Of a stretch of DNA of 48,064 bases, positions 9,238-17,924 are shown piece by piece. The position numbers were made by a program, and so were the translations under genes. The notes beneath the pieces are model-generated. The model was not told the DNA's origin. It saw only the letters and a program-made list of their open reading frames with translations, and did no database searches. Numbering within the stretch: position 1 is the stretch's first letter; each line of letters starts with the position of its first letter. The DNA comes from CAIZGX01 sp044371675 (GTDB lineage Bacteria > Bacteroidota > Bacteroidia > Flavobacteriales_D > Sanyastnellaceae), in the NCBI GenBank assembly GCA_044371675.1, contig JBILTF010000005.1:1-48064 (forward strand), given 5' to 3'.

Positions 9238-10367
9238 GGGTAATATCACTTCTTGTCACGAATTTTGTCAATGACAATCGTGTTTACCGCATGGCTAAAG
9301 GCCTTTCATCGCACGGATTTCCGACGACTGTTGTGGCATGGAAAAAGGGCGATGTGGCAACCAAAGAGAATTTCAATGGGGTCGAAGTTGAAAGAGTGGA
9401 ATTGAATTCGCTCCACTGGAAATTACCAAGGCTTTTGTTGGGCCGTATTCATTATTTGGAGTACGTCTTTCATGTTATTTTCAAATACAGAAAAGTAGAT
9501 GTTTGGCACTGTAACGACTATGAAGCCTATGTGATTGGAGTGCTTGCAAAAATGACTCGGCCGAAACTGAAGTTAGTTTATGACTGCCATGAATTGGAAT
9601 CGCATAGGAATGGAAAAAGTGGATTTATGCGAATTGTGGTTCGTACTTTTGAGCACATTTTTATTCATTGGTCGAAATTGGTAATTACCGTCAGCCCCTC
9701 TATTCAAGAGTATTACAGTTCTGTTTTCAAGTTGAAGAATGTTGCCCTCGTTCGAAATCTGCCGAATGAAATGCACATTTCTCATTCGAATACGTTGCGT
9801 GAAAAACTAGGGTTGAAAAATTCGCAACGCATTTTTCTTTATCAGGGAATGTTAGGAAAAGGCAGAGGGATTGAAGTTTTGTTGAATGCGTTTCAAGTGC
9901 GGAAAACAAACGATGCTGTAATTGTCTTTATGGGATTCGGTGTGTTGAAAGAAATAATTGAATCACATGCGTTATCAAGCGAAAATATATTCTTTGTGCC
10001 AGCGGTGTCTTACGCTGAAATTCCGCTTTACACCGGAAGTGCTGACGTTGGATTGAATTCAGTGGAGCCGACCTGTTTGAGCTACAAGTATTCTCTTCCA
10101 AATAAATTATTCGAGTACATTCAATCGGAAATTCCGGTGCTCACTAATCCCTTACCTGATTGCGCGGCCTTAGTGAATGAATATCAAGTAGGAAGAGTTA
10201 TTCCTTTTTGGAACGTAAATGGGATTAACGATGTTATTGATGATATGTTGAAGGAAGACCTTAGTCTTTATCAAGATCGACTGAAGGCGGCTAAGAAAAT
10301 TTTGAATTGGGAGTGCGAAGAAAAGATATTTGTTGAGGCTTATAAAAGATCTTTCCATGAAAATTGA
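9234..10367 (+). CDS. GT4-family glycosyltransferase
   Basis: Cytosolic, GT-B-fold glycosyltransferase of 377 residues. The ATG at 9234 is chosen because it forms an ATGA overlap with the flippase stop and starts the first beta strand (MRVISLLVTNFVNDNRVYRM). The acceptor-side domain contains WHCNDYEAYVIG and YDCHELE. The C-terminal donor domain has LYQGMLGKGRGIEVLL and the nucleotide-sugar site SLPNKLFEYIQSEIPVL, with the family's conserved Glu in the E-x7-type motif. It would add a sugar to the lipid-linked glycan handled by its neighbours. Donor and acceptor cannot be read from sequence. Confidence 0.9.
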   Translation: MRVISLLVTNFVNDNRVYRMAKGLSSHGFPTTVVAWKKGDVATKENFNGVEVERVELNSLHWKLPRLLLGRIHYLEYVFHVIFKYRKVDVWHCNDYEAYVIGVLAKMTRPKLKLVYDCHELESHRNGKSGFMRIVVRTFEHIFIHWSKLVITVSPSIQEYYSSVFKLKNVALVRNLPNEMHISHSNTLREKLGLKNSQRIFLYQGMLGKGRGIEVLLNAFQVRKTNDAVIVFMGFGVLKEIIESHALSSENIFFVPAVSYAEIPLYTGSADVGLNSVEPTCLSYKYSLPNKLFEYIQSEIPVLTNPLPDCAALVNEYQVGRVIPFWNVNGINDVIDDMLKEDLSLYQDRLKAAKKILNWECEEKIFVEAYKRSFHEN

Positions 10368-11268
10368 AATCGTTTCAGCTGTGGACTTCTCCTTTTCCCT
10401 CAGTGCGCAGGGTAGTCTGTTTGGTTCCATTTGGAAAGATGTCTTCAATTGTGACGAACGCTTAGGTGTGCTAGTTGTTTCTGAAGATGGAGGCCAGCTT
10501 GTTTCGGCTTGTTTGGTTTGGGATACGCAACGGAAGTTTTTTCGGTCGCTGATAACGCCACCCTTAATGCCCAACACAGGCTGGACTTGGTTGGCATATT
10601 ACGAAAAAAGCTCTACTAGAATTTCGAAGGAAAAAGAAGTTTTAGCGGCAGTCGTGTCTTATTTAAATTCGGGCGTTTGGGATTTTTGGAAATTAGATTT
10701 CCCGCATGAGTTTAAGGATTTTCAAGCGGCAATATGGAAGGGAATTCAACCTAAACAGAAGTACACTTATCGACTGAATTTAAATTCGGATTGGAGAGAC
10801 GGTGTTGATTCGAAATTGAAAAACATTTTAAAGAAGAAGGATTCTTTTAATTTTGAAGTTAGACCTTTCACCATAGAGGAGTTCGATGATTTCAGCGTTA
10901 CGCTTTCGTCGAAAGGGGTGAAGCATGCTGAGTTGTTTAAAAAAGTGAGCACTGTTGCAAGTGAGAATATGTATATCGTTGTTGGTGATGAAGGTAAATA
11001 CAAAGCACTGTGCTTATTCATGAATGGCGTGGCCTACTATCTAGCGGCTACAAATGCGAAAGAGAACAACGCATTGTCTGCATGTGGATTGGCTCATTGT
11101 ATTGGAGTTGCACAGGAAAAAGGTGTTGAAATTTTTGATTTTGAAGGGTCAATGATTGCAGAGGTAGAGCGCTTTTTCCGTGGTTTCGGAGGTGAGCTCA
11201 CGCCTTATTTTTCAATAGAAAAAGGAAAGGGAATCTTTTATCGTCTGCGCAGTTTCCTAAAAAAATAA
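10357..11268 (+). CDS. FemAB/GNAT-like acyltransferase, putative
   Basis: Protein of 303 residues that starts at the ATG at 10357, an 11-base overlap with the glycosyltransferase. No signal peptide or membrane segment. The layout resembles FemAB or BioF2-like acetyltransferases: an N-terminal half with a charged helix pair (KLKNILKKKDSF) and a C-terminal GNAT-like half with YYLAATNAKENN and a final EIFDFEGSM. Such proteins aminoacylate or acylate peptidoglycan precursors or sugars. Its place at the end of the polysaccharide cluster makes acylation of a sugar or amino-sugar plausible, but this is inference and family assignment is moderate. Confidence 0.6.
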   Translation: MKIEIVSAVDFSFSLSAQGSLFGSIWKDVFNCDERLGVLVVSEDGGQLVSACLVWDTQRKFFRSLITPPLMPNTGWTWLAYYEKSSTRISKEKEVLAAVVSYLNSGVWDFWKLDFPHEFKDFQAAIWKGIQPKQKYTYRLNLNSDWRDGVDSKLKNILKKKDSFNFEVRPFTIEEFDDFSVTLSSKGVKHAELFKKVSTVASENMYIVVGDEGKYKALCLFMNGVAYYLAATNAKENNALSACGLAHCIGVAQEKGVEIFDFEGSMIAEVERFFRGFGGELTPYFSIEKGKGIFYRLRSFLKK

Positions 11269-11290
11269 AAGCCATCCGAAGATGGCTTTT
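11267..11290. terminator. bidirectional hairpin terminator
   Basis: AAAAGCCATC, loop CGAA, GATGGCTTTT: a perfect 10-bp stem whose first bases overlap the stop codon of the upstream gene. The A tract and T tract allow termination in both directions between two convergent genes. Confidence 0.9.
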
Positions 11291-11307
11291 CAATTCTATA
11301 AAAAGTA

Positions 11308-12024
11308 TTAATTCGCGTATTGCGAGTAAGTCACTTGGTATTCTTTGTCCTCCATGAACCATTCTTTTCCTAAATTCAACCATACTTTGGCTTCAGCGGA
11401 ATTTCCTTCGGTGTAGAGTTTTTCGGAGTAATAGATGATTGCATTTCTCAGCAAATCTTTTTGTCCTTTAATTTCTACGGAACAAGTTTTGTCGGTAACA
11501 AGTTTCATAGCAGCCTTAAAAGCGTTTTCAGCCTCTTTCTTTTGCTTCGCGCCTTGGAACGAAACACCTAGCATAATCCAAGCACCAGCGTCGTTAGCGT
11601 CCCAATCAATAAGGTTATCGTAAAGCGTTTTACTTTTCGTGAATTTCTTTGCGTCAATCATTACTTCGGCTTCACTCACCGCAGCGTTGCGCAGTTCAGT
11701 GAAATAGTCTTCGTGCTCGGCGTAGAATCTTTTGTCTTTGTCTTTTGACGCGTATTTCGACGCGTATTTATAACAGTCTTTACCAGCGGTTGGAAACTTC
11801 TCTTTGAAAGTGTCTCGCTTCGACATTTCGAAGTAACAACGGCTCATGAATAAGTATGGAAGAGGGTCCTTTTTTGTCTTTTCATTTAACGTGTATTTCT
11901 CTGCCTTGTAAAGGCACTTTTCGTATTTCTCATCAACGAACATAGCCAACAAATCAGGGTATTCATTTTGAGCGAAGCTTTTCAGAGAGCCTAATAAAAA
12001 GATGAAGAGCAATAGTTTTTTCAT
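11308..12024 (-). CDS. exported TPR-like protein of unknown function
   Basis: Protein of 238 residues with a signal peptide (MKKLLLFIFLLGSLKSFAQ). The mature part is alpha-helical with TPR-like spacing: a first segment at about 20-70 around PYLFMSRCYFEM, a second at about 110-180 around TLYDNLIDWDANDAGAWIML and AFKAAMKLV, and a last one near the C-terminus. Lys-rich stretches are frequent. No catalytic motif is visible. It is likely periplasmic, perhaps a protein-interaction scaffold, and stands alone between a terminator and a divergent TonB receptor. I do not recognise a named family. Confidence 0.75.
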   Translation of the reverse strand: MKKLLLFIFLLGSLKSFAQNEYPDLLAMFVDEKYEKCLYKAEKYTLNEKTKKDPLPYLFMSRCYFEMSKRDTFKEKFPTAGKDCYKYASKYASKDKDKRFYAEHEDYFTELRNAAVSEAEVMIDAKKFTKSKTLYDNLIDWDANDAGAWIMLGVSFQGAKQKKEAENAFKAAMKLVTDKTCSVEIKGQKDLLRNAIIYYSEKLYTEGNSAEAKVWLNLGKEWFMEDKEYQVTYSQYAN

Positions 12025-12093
12025 AGGGGTAATTTTTTGGACATAGCCAAATACAATGCCTAAGGTAAGAACAGATTGTATTCAAGCCAAATT

Positions 12094-12111
12094 CAATCGA
12101 GAATTCGATTG
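12094..12111. promoter_or_regulatory. 7-bp palindrome in the divergent spacer
   Basis: CAATCGA, 4-base spacer GAAT, TCGATTG. It sits about midway between the TPR-like gene (start 12024) and the TonB receptor (start 12196). It could be a repressor or activator site; it is not placed to terminate either gene. Confidence 0.35.
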
Positions 12112-12166
12112 TTGTTTCTAATGAAATTTATGCGTAATCCTTGTTAATTGTAGCGTTGAAGTATCT

Positions 12167-12175
12167 TATCTTCGC
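12167..12175 (+). promoter_or_regulatory. -7 box of the TonB receptor
   Basis: TATCTTCGC fits the TAnnTTCG variant of the -7 element, 20 bases before the ATG at 12196. A TTG at 12141 is spaced 23 bases upstream and could be the -33 element. Confidence 0.5.
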
Positions 12176-12195
12176 GGCTATTCGAATTGAAAATC

Positions 12196-14514
12196 ATGAA
12201 GTTGAAGAATATCTTTTTTGTAGTGGCCTTGCTTAGCGGACTTATGTCTCAAGCTCAGGATTGTACCATTCGTGGTTTTGTGAAAAGCAAAGAAAAGGGC
12301 GAGCCTATTCTCATGGCCTTGGTTGCATTAGAGGGAACCACTGTTGGTACCAATACCGATGAGAACGGATATTTCAGCTTGACCAAATTACAACCGGGGA
12401 CGTATTACCTTTTTGTTAAGGTGATCAACTTCATTGAATATAGAGACACCATTACAGTGAAACAAGGCCAGTTGGTTTCGACGAATATTTTACTCGAGTC
12501 GGGATCTAACGTAATGGGTATTTTAGAGATCAACGATCAACGTTCAGAGCAAATCAACAACGTAAATATTTCATCAGAAACATTGCGTCCGAAAGATTTT
12601 AAGAGAGTTCCGTCATTTGGTGGACAGACCGATATTGTTCAAGTACTAACGACACTGCCAGGATTCATTTCTACCGGAGACCAGGGCGGACAAGTCTTTG
12701 TTCGCGGAGGAAGTCCAGTTCAGAATAAAGTTGTGCTCGATGGAATGATTGTCTACAATCCCTTTCATAGTATTGGACTGTTTTCTGTTTTCGATACAGA
12801 CATCATTTCGAATGCAGATGTATATACAGGAGGATTCGGCGCTCAGTTCGGCGGTAGAATTTCTTCAGTAATCGATATCACAACTCGCGACGGAAATAAG
12901 AAAGGTCACGATGGTAAGATTGGATTTAGTCCGTTTGGAGGAAAAGTACAATTGGAAGGTCCGTTGAAAAAGTTGACTAAAAGCGGAAGTGGTATCTCTT
13001 ACATACTCAGCGCGAAGAACAGCTACCTGGACAAGACCTCACCACAGGTTTATCCGTTCGTGAACGATGGAAACGGATTGCCATTTAGCTACACCGATTT
13101 ATATGGAAAATTATCTTTCGGTGGTTCGAACGGAAGCAAGTTTAATCTATTCGGATTTTCTTTCGACGATAAGGTAACGAAGTACCAGGCACTCTCTAAT
13201 TTGAATTGGAAGAACGTCGGTGCAGGAGGAAACTTTGTGGTTGTGCCTACTAGCTCGCCGGTTCTGATTAACGGAAATTTCGCTTGGAGCAAATACAATA
13301 TTCTTCTTCAAGAAGAGTCTGTTGCCGATCGTAAAAGCGGAATTACATCGTTTAATTTTGGTTTGGACTTTAATTATAGCCTTGGTAAGGATGCAATTAA
13401 GTACGGTGTTGAAGTGGTTGGATTCTCAACCAACTACAATACGTTTAATCCGCTTGGCGTGCGCATAGATATTGAGCAAAACACAACCGAACTGAATGGT
13501 TTTATTTCTTATAAATACAACAGGAAGAAATTAATTATCGAACCGGGATTCCGCATGCAGTATTACAGTGCGCTGTCTGCTGTTTCACCTGAGCCACGAA
13601 TTGGCATGAAATACAAAGTAAACGAGCGGTTGCGTTTGAAGACTGCTGCTGGATTGTATTCTCAGAATCTAATGGCAACAAATAGCGACAGAGATATTGT
13701 GAATCTGTTTTATGGTTTCTTAGCGAGTCCAGATGAAATTCAAAATACAATAACTCGACCAGATGGATCGGTGAAAGAAGTTGCAAATTCGCTGCAGAAA
13801 GCATCCCATTTGGTTACAGGATTTGAATTCGATATTACAGAGGAGTTGAATTTAAATGTGGAAGGATATTTAAGAAATTTCAAGCAGGTAACTAACACGA
13901 ACCGAAATAAGATTTTCCCAGACGACGCAGATAATCAGGACAAACCAGAGTTACTTCGCAAAGATTTTATTTTGGAAAGTGGATTTGCGAAGGGTATTGA
14001 CGTTGTTTTGAAATACGCGACGAAACACTCGAATGTGAATGTGGTTTATTCTATTATGAATGTAGATCGTTGGGACGGCTTGCGCTGGTACGACCCTGTA
14101 TTCGATCGCAGACACAACGTGAACGTAGTTGCTTCGCATTCTTGGGGAAAGAATGATTCATGGGAGATGAGTGCTCGTTGGAATTTGGGTAGTGGTCTTC
14201 CATTTACGCAAACGCAAGGTGGTTACGAACCCCCAACCTTGAGCGGCGGAATTTCAACCGATTACATCTACACTAACTCGAGCACTTTGGGAATTCAATA
14301 CGCGCCTTTGAATGAAGGAAGATTGCCTTGGTACCACCGTTTAGACGCGAACATTCGCAAGACATTTAAATGGGATAAATCTACCTTGGAAATGAACTTC
14401 GGCTTAACCAATGCTTACAATCGAGCGAATGTTTTTTACATTGACCGTGTAACATCGAAACGTGTGAATCAATTGCCGATGCTTCCTTCTATAGGAATTG
14501 AGATGTCTTTCTAA
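12196..14514 (+). CDS. TonB-dependent outer-membrane receptor
   Basis: Outer-membrane receptor of 772 residues. The ATG at 12196 begins the signal peptide (MKLKNIFFVVALLSGLMSQAQ). Residues about 24-110 form a carboxypeptidase-regulatory-like domain (GEPILMALVALEGTTVGTNT), a typical Bacteroidota extension. The plug domain follows at about 130-240 (GGQVFVRGGSPVQNKVVLDG), then the barrel, ending in a Phe (IEMSF). No SusD-like partner is next to it, so it is not an obvious glycan-uptake locus; the substrate is unknown. Its TAA stop shares bases with the TAG stop of the convergent EamA gene (CTAA at 14511-14514). Confidence 0.93.
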   Translation: MKLKNIFFVVALLSGLMSQAQDCTIRGFVKSKEKGEPILMALVALEGTTVGTNTDENGYFSLTKLQPGTYYLFVKVINFIEYRDTITVKQGQLVSTNILLESGSNVMGILEINDQRSEQINNVNISSETLRPKDFKRVPSFGGQTDIVQVLTTLPGFISTGDQGGQVFVRGGSPVQNKVVLDGMIVYNPFHSIGLFSVFDTDIISNADVYTGGFGAQFGGRISSVIDITTRDGNKKGHDGKIGFSPFGGKVQLEGPLKKLTKSGSGISYILSAKNSYLDKTSPQVYPFVNDGNGLPFSYTDLYGKLSFGGSNGSKFNLFGFSFDDKVTKYQALSNLNWKNVGAGGNFVVVPTSSPVLINGNFAWSKYNILLQEESVADRKSGITSFNFGLDFNYSLGKDAIKYGVEVVGFSTNYNTFNPLGVRIDIEQNTTELNGFISYKYNRKKLIIEPGFRMQYYSALSAVSPEPRIGMKYKVNERLRLKTAAGLYSQNLMATNSDRDIVNLFYGFLASPDEIQNTITRPDGSVKEVANSLQKASHLVTGFEFDITEELNLNVEGYLRNFKQVTNTNRNKIFPDDADNQDKPELLRKDFILESGFAKGIDVVLKYATKHSNVNVVYSIMNVDRWDGLRWYDPVFDRRHNVNVVASHSWGKNDSWEMSARWNLGSGLPFTQTQGGYEPPTLSGGISTDYIYTNSSTLGIQYAPLNEGRLPWYHRLDANIRKTFKWDKSTLEMNFGLTNAYNRANVFYIDRVTSKRVNQLPMLPSIGIEMSF

Positions 14515-15416
14515 TCGTTTCTTTTTCCTACTAAATACACCCCTGCAAAAATTAGAAGGGCGAACAAAATCTTTTCTAAGGTGATGCTTCCTGTGTGATC
14601 TTGGTTTCCAATTCCAGCAAATAAAAACGCAAACACTCCGGCCAACAAAGGTTGCAGGTAAATGTAGGCGCTTGTCACGGTTGGAGAAACCTTGCTTAGC
14701 GCATAAATATTCAAGAGATAGGCTAGAAAGGTTACTGCAATAACAATAAACGCTAGACTGAGCCAATGCAATGGAGTTAGCGTTCCCCACGCAATTGCAC
14801 TTGCGTCTGAAAATCCAATGGGAAGTATGAAAATTAATCCAGCGGCGAAGACCCATGTAATTGCAGTAATGGGTTTGTATTTTTTCATTAACCTAGGGGC
14901 AGTCGTGAGATAAAGCCCGTAGGAAAGTGAGTTAATGAGAATATACAAGTCTCCTTTCAGGTAATCGGAACTGGCTTCGAAAGGCTCGCGCAGGAGAATA
15001 ATACCAAGGGCTCCAATGGAACCCAGAAGTATCCCCGCAGTGGTCATAAACGATGGCCACTTCCTTTTTCCAACAAAATAAAGTATGGCCACTAAGATGG
15101 GATTGGTGCACATAATAATGGAAGCGTTCACAGGCGTTGTAAGTGCTAGGCCATTGAAGAAGAACAATTGGTTAGTAGCAACGCCGGTTAATCCGCAAAA
15201 TAGAAAAAGAGGTATGTCTCGAAGTTTCGGAAGTTCCAGGAACTTAAATGAAACTAGGAAGAAGAGCGCTAATGCCCCGGAGACACGCAAAACAATGAAG
15301 GCATTCGGGCCAATAGGATTTGGCATGACCCATTTGGCTATAAGGTAGTTCGCGCTGTAAATAAGCGCTACTGCGAATAAAGCAAGGTGAGCACCGAGGT
15401 TCTTGTTTTGTGCCAC
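14511..15416 (-). CDS. EamA-family drug/metabolite transporter
   Basis: Inner-membrane protein of 301 residues with ten hydrophobic helices arranged as two EamA repeats (about 8-140 and 150-295). The start reads GTG, giving MAQNKNLGAHL just before the first helix. Repeat landmarks include NYLIAKWVMPNPIGPNAF, LTTPVNASIIMCTNPILVAI and the second-half SPTVTSAYIYLQPLLAGVFA. Family role: export of metabolites or amino acids; the substrate is unknown. It lies 9 bases downstream of an ArsC-like gene on the same strand, suggesting co-transcription. Confidence 0.9.
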   Translation of the reverse strand: MAQNKNLGAHLALFAVALIYSANYLIAKWVMPNPIGPNAFIVLRVSGALALFFLVSFKFLELPKLRDIPLFLFCGLTGVATNQLFFFNGLALTTPVNASIIMCTNPILVAILYFVGKRKWPSFMTTAGILLGSIGALGIILLREPFEASSDYLKGDLYILINSLSYGLYLTTAPRLMKKYKPITAITWVFAAGLIFILPIGFSDASAIAWGTLTPLHWLSLAFIVIAVTFLAYLLNIYALSKVSPTVTSAYIYLQPLLAGVFAFLFAGIGNQDHTGSITLEKILFALLIFAGVYLVGKRND

Positions 15417-15425
15417 AGGGCAGAG

Positions 15426-15785
15426 TTATTTCTTTTGGAGAAATGCCTTAGCAGCAGAAACAGTTTTGGGTGCGTTGCCAATGAAAATTTGGTCGTTGAA
15501 GAGCAAAACAGGACGCTTGAGAAACGTATATTCCTTCAAAATATATTTCTTGTATTCTTTTTCAGAAAGCGTTTTTTCATTCAAACCTAATTCACGGAAC
15601 TTCAATGCACGACGGCTGAACAAGGCTTCGTAAGTGCCGGCAAGGGCGTGCATTTCGTTCAATTGCTCTTCAGTAATTGAAGAGGTTTTTATATCTTGAA
15701 GTTCGGTTCCTTTTGGAAGGGGACTTAGCTCTTTGATGATATTCTGGCAGGTTCCGCAATTTGCGAGGTGATAGATTTTTTTCAT
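15426..15785 (-). CDS. ArsC/Spx-family thioredoxin-fold protein
   Basis: Small cytosolic protein of 119 residues. The N-terminal active-site region has Cys10 and Cys13 (ANCGTCQN). The C-terminal part carries KRPVLLFNDQIFIGN, the ArsC-like segment whose Arg positions the anion. Length and motifs fit the ArsC/YffB group of glutaredoxin-like reductases. Whether it reduces arsenate is not shown: no ArsR or Acr3 gene is nearby, and many relatives have no proven substrate. Probably transcribed with the downstream EamA exporter. Confidence 0.85.
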   Translation of the reverse strand: MKKIYHLANCGTCQNIIKELSPLPKGTELQDIKTSSITEEQLNEMHALAGTYEALFSRRALKFRELGLNEKTLSEKEYKKYILKEYTFLKRPVLLFNDQIFIGNAPKTVSAAKAFLQKK

Positions 15786-15818
15786 GTTGAAGTAGAGAGC
15801 AATTTGAAAAATTATGAG

Positions 15819-15827
15819 TCGAAATTA
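15819..15827 (-). promoter_or_regulatory. -7 box of the ArsC-like/EamA operon
   Basis: The minus strand reads TAATTTCGA, a TAnnTTCG element 33 bases before the ATG at 15785. Confidence 0.45.
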
Positions 15828-15849
15828 CGCCTCAGAAGCCTGTAACAAA

Positions 15850-16410
15850 TTACATTTTCGAAATAAAGTTTTCAATAGCTTTTGGGAAATGTTCAATCTC
15901 TAGCGCACGAACTTTTTGTTCAATTTCGCTAGCTGAACAATTTTCAACGTTGGCCTTGGCCTGGAAGAGAATCTTCCCCTTGTCGAATTCTTCATTCACT
16001 AAATGAATTGTAATACCGCTTTCTTGCTCTTGCGCTTCATGCACAGCCTCATGCACGAAATGCCCATACATTCCTTTTCCTCCGAATTTGGGCAGCAGGG
16101 CAGGGTGTATGTTAATGATTCTTTCTTCGAAGGCTTTTACTAAGTTTGTTGGGACTAGCCATAAAAAACCCGCAAGAATAACAAGATCGATTTCTCTTTG
16201 TTGTAGTTCAAGCACGAACTGATCAGAAGTTTTAAAATTCTCTTTCGTTAATTGAAGCGAATCTATTTGATTGTCTTTCGCGATTTGAAAAACACCGGCT
16301 TCGGAATTGTTGCAGGCAATAAGCTTGACTTTTACCGAAGTGTTTTTAAAATGCTGAATAATGTTTGCGGCGTTGCTTCCAGCGCCGGACGCTAAAATGG
16401 CAATGTTCAT
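15850..16410 (-). CDS. purN: phosphoribosylglycinamide formyltransferase
   Basis: Purine-pathway enzyme that transfers the formyl group from 10-formyl-THF to GAR. It has 186 residues, slightly shorter than the typical 190-212. Key residues are all visible: phosphate loop GAGSN at 9-13, the catalytic Asn100 and His102 in NIHPALLPKFGG, and Asp143 in EEFDKG. The ATG overlaps the stop of an upstream Hpt-domain gene (ATGA), an unusual pairing for a nucleotide gene. purL, another gene of the pathway, is about 31 kb away in this window. Identification is firm. Confidence 0.95.
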   Translation of the reverse strand: MNIAILASGAGSNAANIIQHFKNTSVKVKLIACNNSEAGVFQIAKDNQIDSLQLTKENFKTSDQFVLELQQREIDLVILAGFLWLVPTNLVKAFEERIINIHPALLPKFGGKGMYGHFVHEAVHEAQEQESGITIHLVNEEFDKGKILFQAKANVENCSASEIEQKVRALEIEHFPKAIENFISKM

Positions 16411-16844
16411 GAATTTGAATGCGAGAGTATGAGTTGATTTAATTCTTTTTGAACGAGGTAAGTTAGGCGAGGTTGCATGTTCAAAATGAGCTGAAGTTCA
16501 GAATTCAGGTCATGACTTTCTATCGTTTTAGCTATTTGCTCAATACGCTCCAAAAGAACTCCTGTTTTTTTCAGTCCGAAGAGTTTGAAAGACGATATCA
16601 GTTTGTGAGGAATGTTTGAAATTTGGTCAAGGTTATTTTCAATAAGCACAAATTTGATTTCGTTAAAGTGTTTTTCAATTTGATCTTGAAAAACCGTGGT
16701 CATACGAATCATCTGCTCCTTCGAACCATTCATAAGCTTATGCAGATTATCTAGGGAGATTTGTTTTGAATTGTTCTCTGAAAGAAAAATTATTTTCTCA
16801 CGTAAAAATTCAGTTTTTTTTGGTTCGGTATTGTTTCCATTCAT
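16407..16844 (-). CDS. stand-alone Hpt-domain phosphotransfer protein
   Basis: Cytosolic protein of 145 residues. The helical core at about residues 33-140 contains the Hpt signature around His80 (IPHKLISSFKLFGL), which matches the family's H-x-L-K/I-x-S pattern. Family role: intermediate His phosphorylation between a response-regulator receiver and another receiver. No hybrid kinase or receiver is adjacent; it is translationally coupled to purN. The first 30 residues are charged and look disordered. Partner unknown, so this is an orphan relay component. Confidence 0.75.
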   Translation of the reverse strand: MNGNNTEPKKTEFLREKIIFLSENNSKQISLDNLHKLMNGSKEQMIRMTTVFQDQIEKHFNEIKFVLIENNLDQISNIPHKLISSFKLFGLKKTGVLLERIEQIAKTIESHDLNSELQLILNMQPRLTYLVQKELNQLILSHSNS

Positions 16845-16936
16845 GCCAGCTCGTCATTAGAGCTTCGAATATACGAATTAAAAAGGTGCCTCGGAATTGA
16901 CTATCCTCAGCCGCTATACTGACACGTGATTTCTGC

Positions 16937-16945
16937 TATCTTTAC
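16937..16945 (+). promoter_or_regulatory. -7 box of the GldA-like operon
   Basis: TATCTTTAC is one base off TAnnTTTG and 34 bases before the ATG at 16980. Moderate call. Confidence 0.4.
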
Positions 16946-16979
16946 ATTCGAATTTTAGAAACTTTAGATTGAAAATCCC

Positions 16980-17684
16980 ATGTCAATTTCAGTAAGTCAG
17001 GTAGTGAAAATGTTCGGCGCACAAACCGCCTTGAATGGCGTTTCTTTTGAAGCGAAGAAAGGAGAAGTTATTGGCTTCCTAGGTCCGAATGGCGCGGGAA
17101 AGAGCACCATGATGAAAATTATCACAGGTTACATTCCTTGCAACTCAGGAAAAGTCTCCGTTTGTGGATTCGATGTGAATGAGACGCCGTTAGAAGTAAA
17201 GCGACGTGTTGGTTATTTACCAGAGCACAATCCGTTGTACGTAGACATGTATGTCCGCGAATATTTGACTTTTGCCGGAAGCCTTCACGGAGTTAAGAAT
17301 GTAAAAAACAGAGTGGAAGAAGTTATCGCTTTGGTAGGCTTAACACCGGAAGCGCATAAGCCTATTCAACAATTGTCGAAAGGTTACCGTCAGCGCGTTG
17401 GATTAGCTCAGGCCATTATTCATGATCCTGAAGTACTAATTCTTGATGAGCCTACCAGTGGTTTAGATCCGAATCAGATCGCAGACATTCGCGAGATTAT
17501 TATTCAAATGGGGAAGGAGAAAACGGTTCTGCTTTCTACGCACATTATGCAAGAAGTAGAGGCCATGTGTTCTCGTGTGGTTATCATAAGCAAAGGAAAT
17601 TTAGTGGCGAATGCGCCAGTGAAAGAGTTAATGGCGTCTGACCAAAAATTGGAACAAATATTTAAAGAACTGACAACGAAATGA
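16980..17684 (+). CDS. GldA-like ABC transporter ATP-binding subunit
   Basis: ATPase subunit of 234 residues. Walker A is GPNGAGKST at 35-43, the signature is LSKGYRQ at 132-138, and Walker B is LILDEP at 153-158. The segment GYLPEHNPLYVDMYV in the Q-loop region is typical of GldA and related NatA-type subunits. GldA of Flavobacterium is nearly 300 residues; here only the basic ATPase domain is present. GldA works with GldF and GldG permeases, which are not adjacent, so the partner must be elsewhere or different. The stop overlaps the DUF4834 gene start. Confidence 0.85.
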   Translation: MSISVSQVVKMFGAQTALNGVSFEAKKGEVIGFLGPNGAGKSTMMKIITGYIPCNSGKVSVCGFDVNETPLEVKRRVGYLPEHNPLYVDMYVREYLTFAGSLHGVKNVKNRVEEVIALVGLTPEAHKPIQQLSKGYRQRVGLAQAIIHDPEVLILDEPTSGLDPNQIADIREIIIQMGKEKTVLLSTHIMQEVEAMCSRVVIISKGNLVANAPVKELMASDQKLEQIFKELTTK

Positions 17685-17923
17685 TGTTTGCGAGTATAGG
17701 AGGAGTTTTGAAAACCATTCTTTGGATTTTTATTATATCCGGAATTATTCAATTCTTAGTGAAATTCACTGCGAATTATGCAGTGCGAAAGGTGAACGAA
17801 GAAGTAAAGAAGAATCAAAGAAGCGAGAGTGCTTCTCAGACGACGAGAAATAATCCAAAGTCGGGAAATAAAACTCCCGACAGTGAATATGTAGATTTTG
17901 TTGAAATAAAAGATCAAGAATAA
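17681..17923 (+). CDS. small DUF4834-like membrane protein
   Basis: Protein of 80 residues, one transmembrane helix at about 7-28 (GVLKTILWIFIISGIIQFLV), then a basic, Ser/Asn-rich cytoplasmic tail ending in YVDFVEIKD. The layout and tail fit DUF4834, found in Bacteroidota and without a known function. It starts inside the ATPase stop (ATGATG) and ends one base before YfhO, so the three genes form one translational unit. Family call rests on pattern only. Confidence 0.6.
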   Translation: MMFASIGGVLKTILWIFIISGIIQFLVKFTANYAVRKVNEEVKKNQRSESASQTTRNNPKSGNKTPDSEYVDFVEIKDQE

Positions 17924-17924
17924 C

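Noticed and set aside
15426..15785. Arsenate reductase as a firm function
   Set aside because: Motifs support the ArsC/Spx fold, but no arsenic-resistance genes are near and many relatives are not arsenate reductases.
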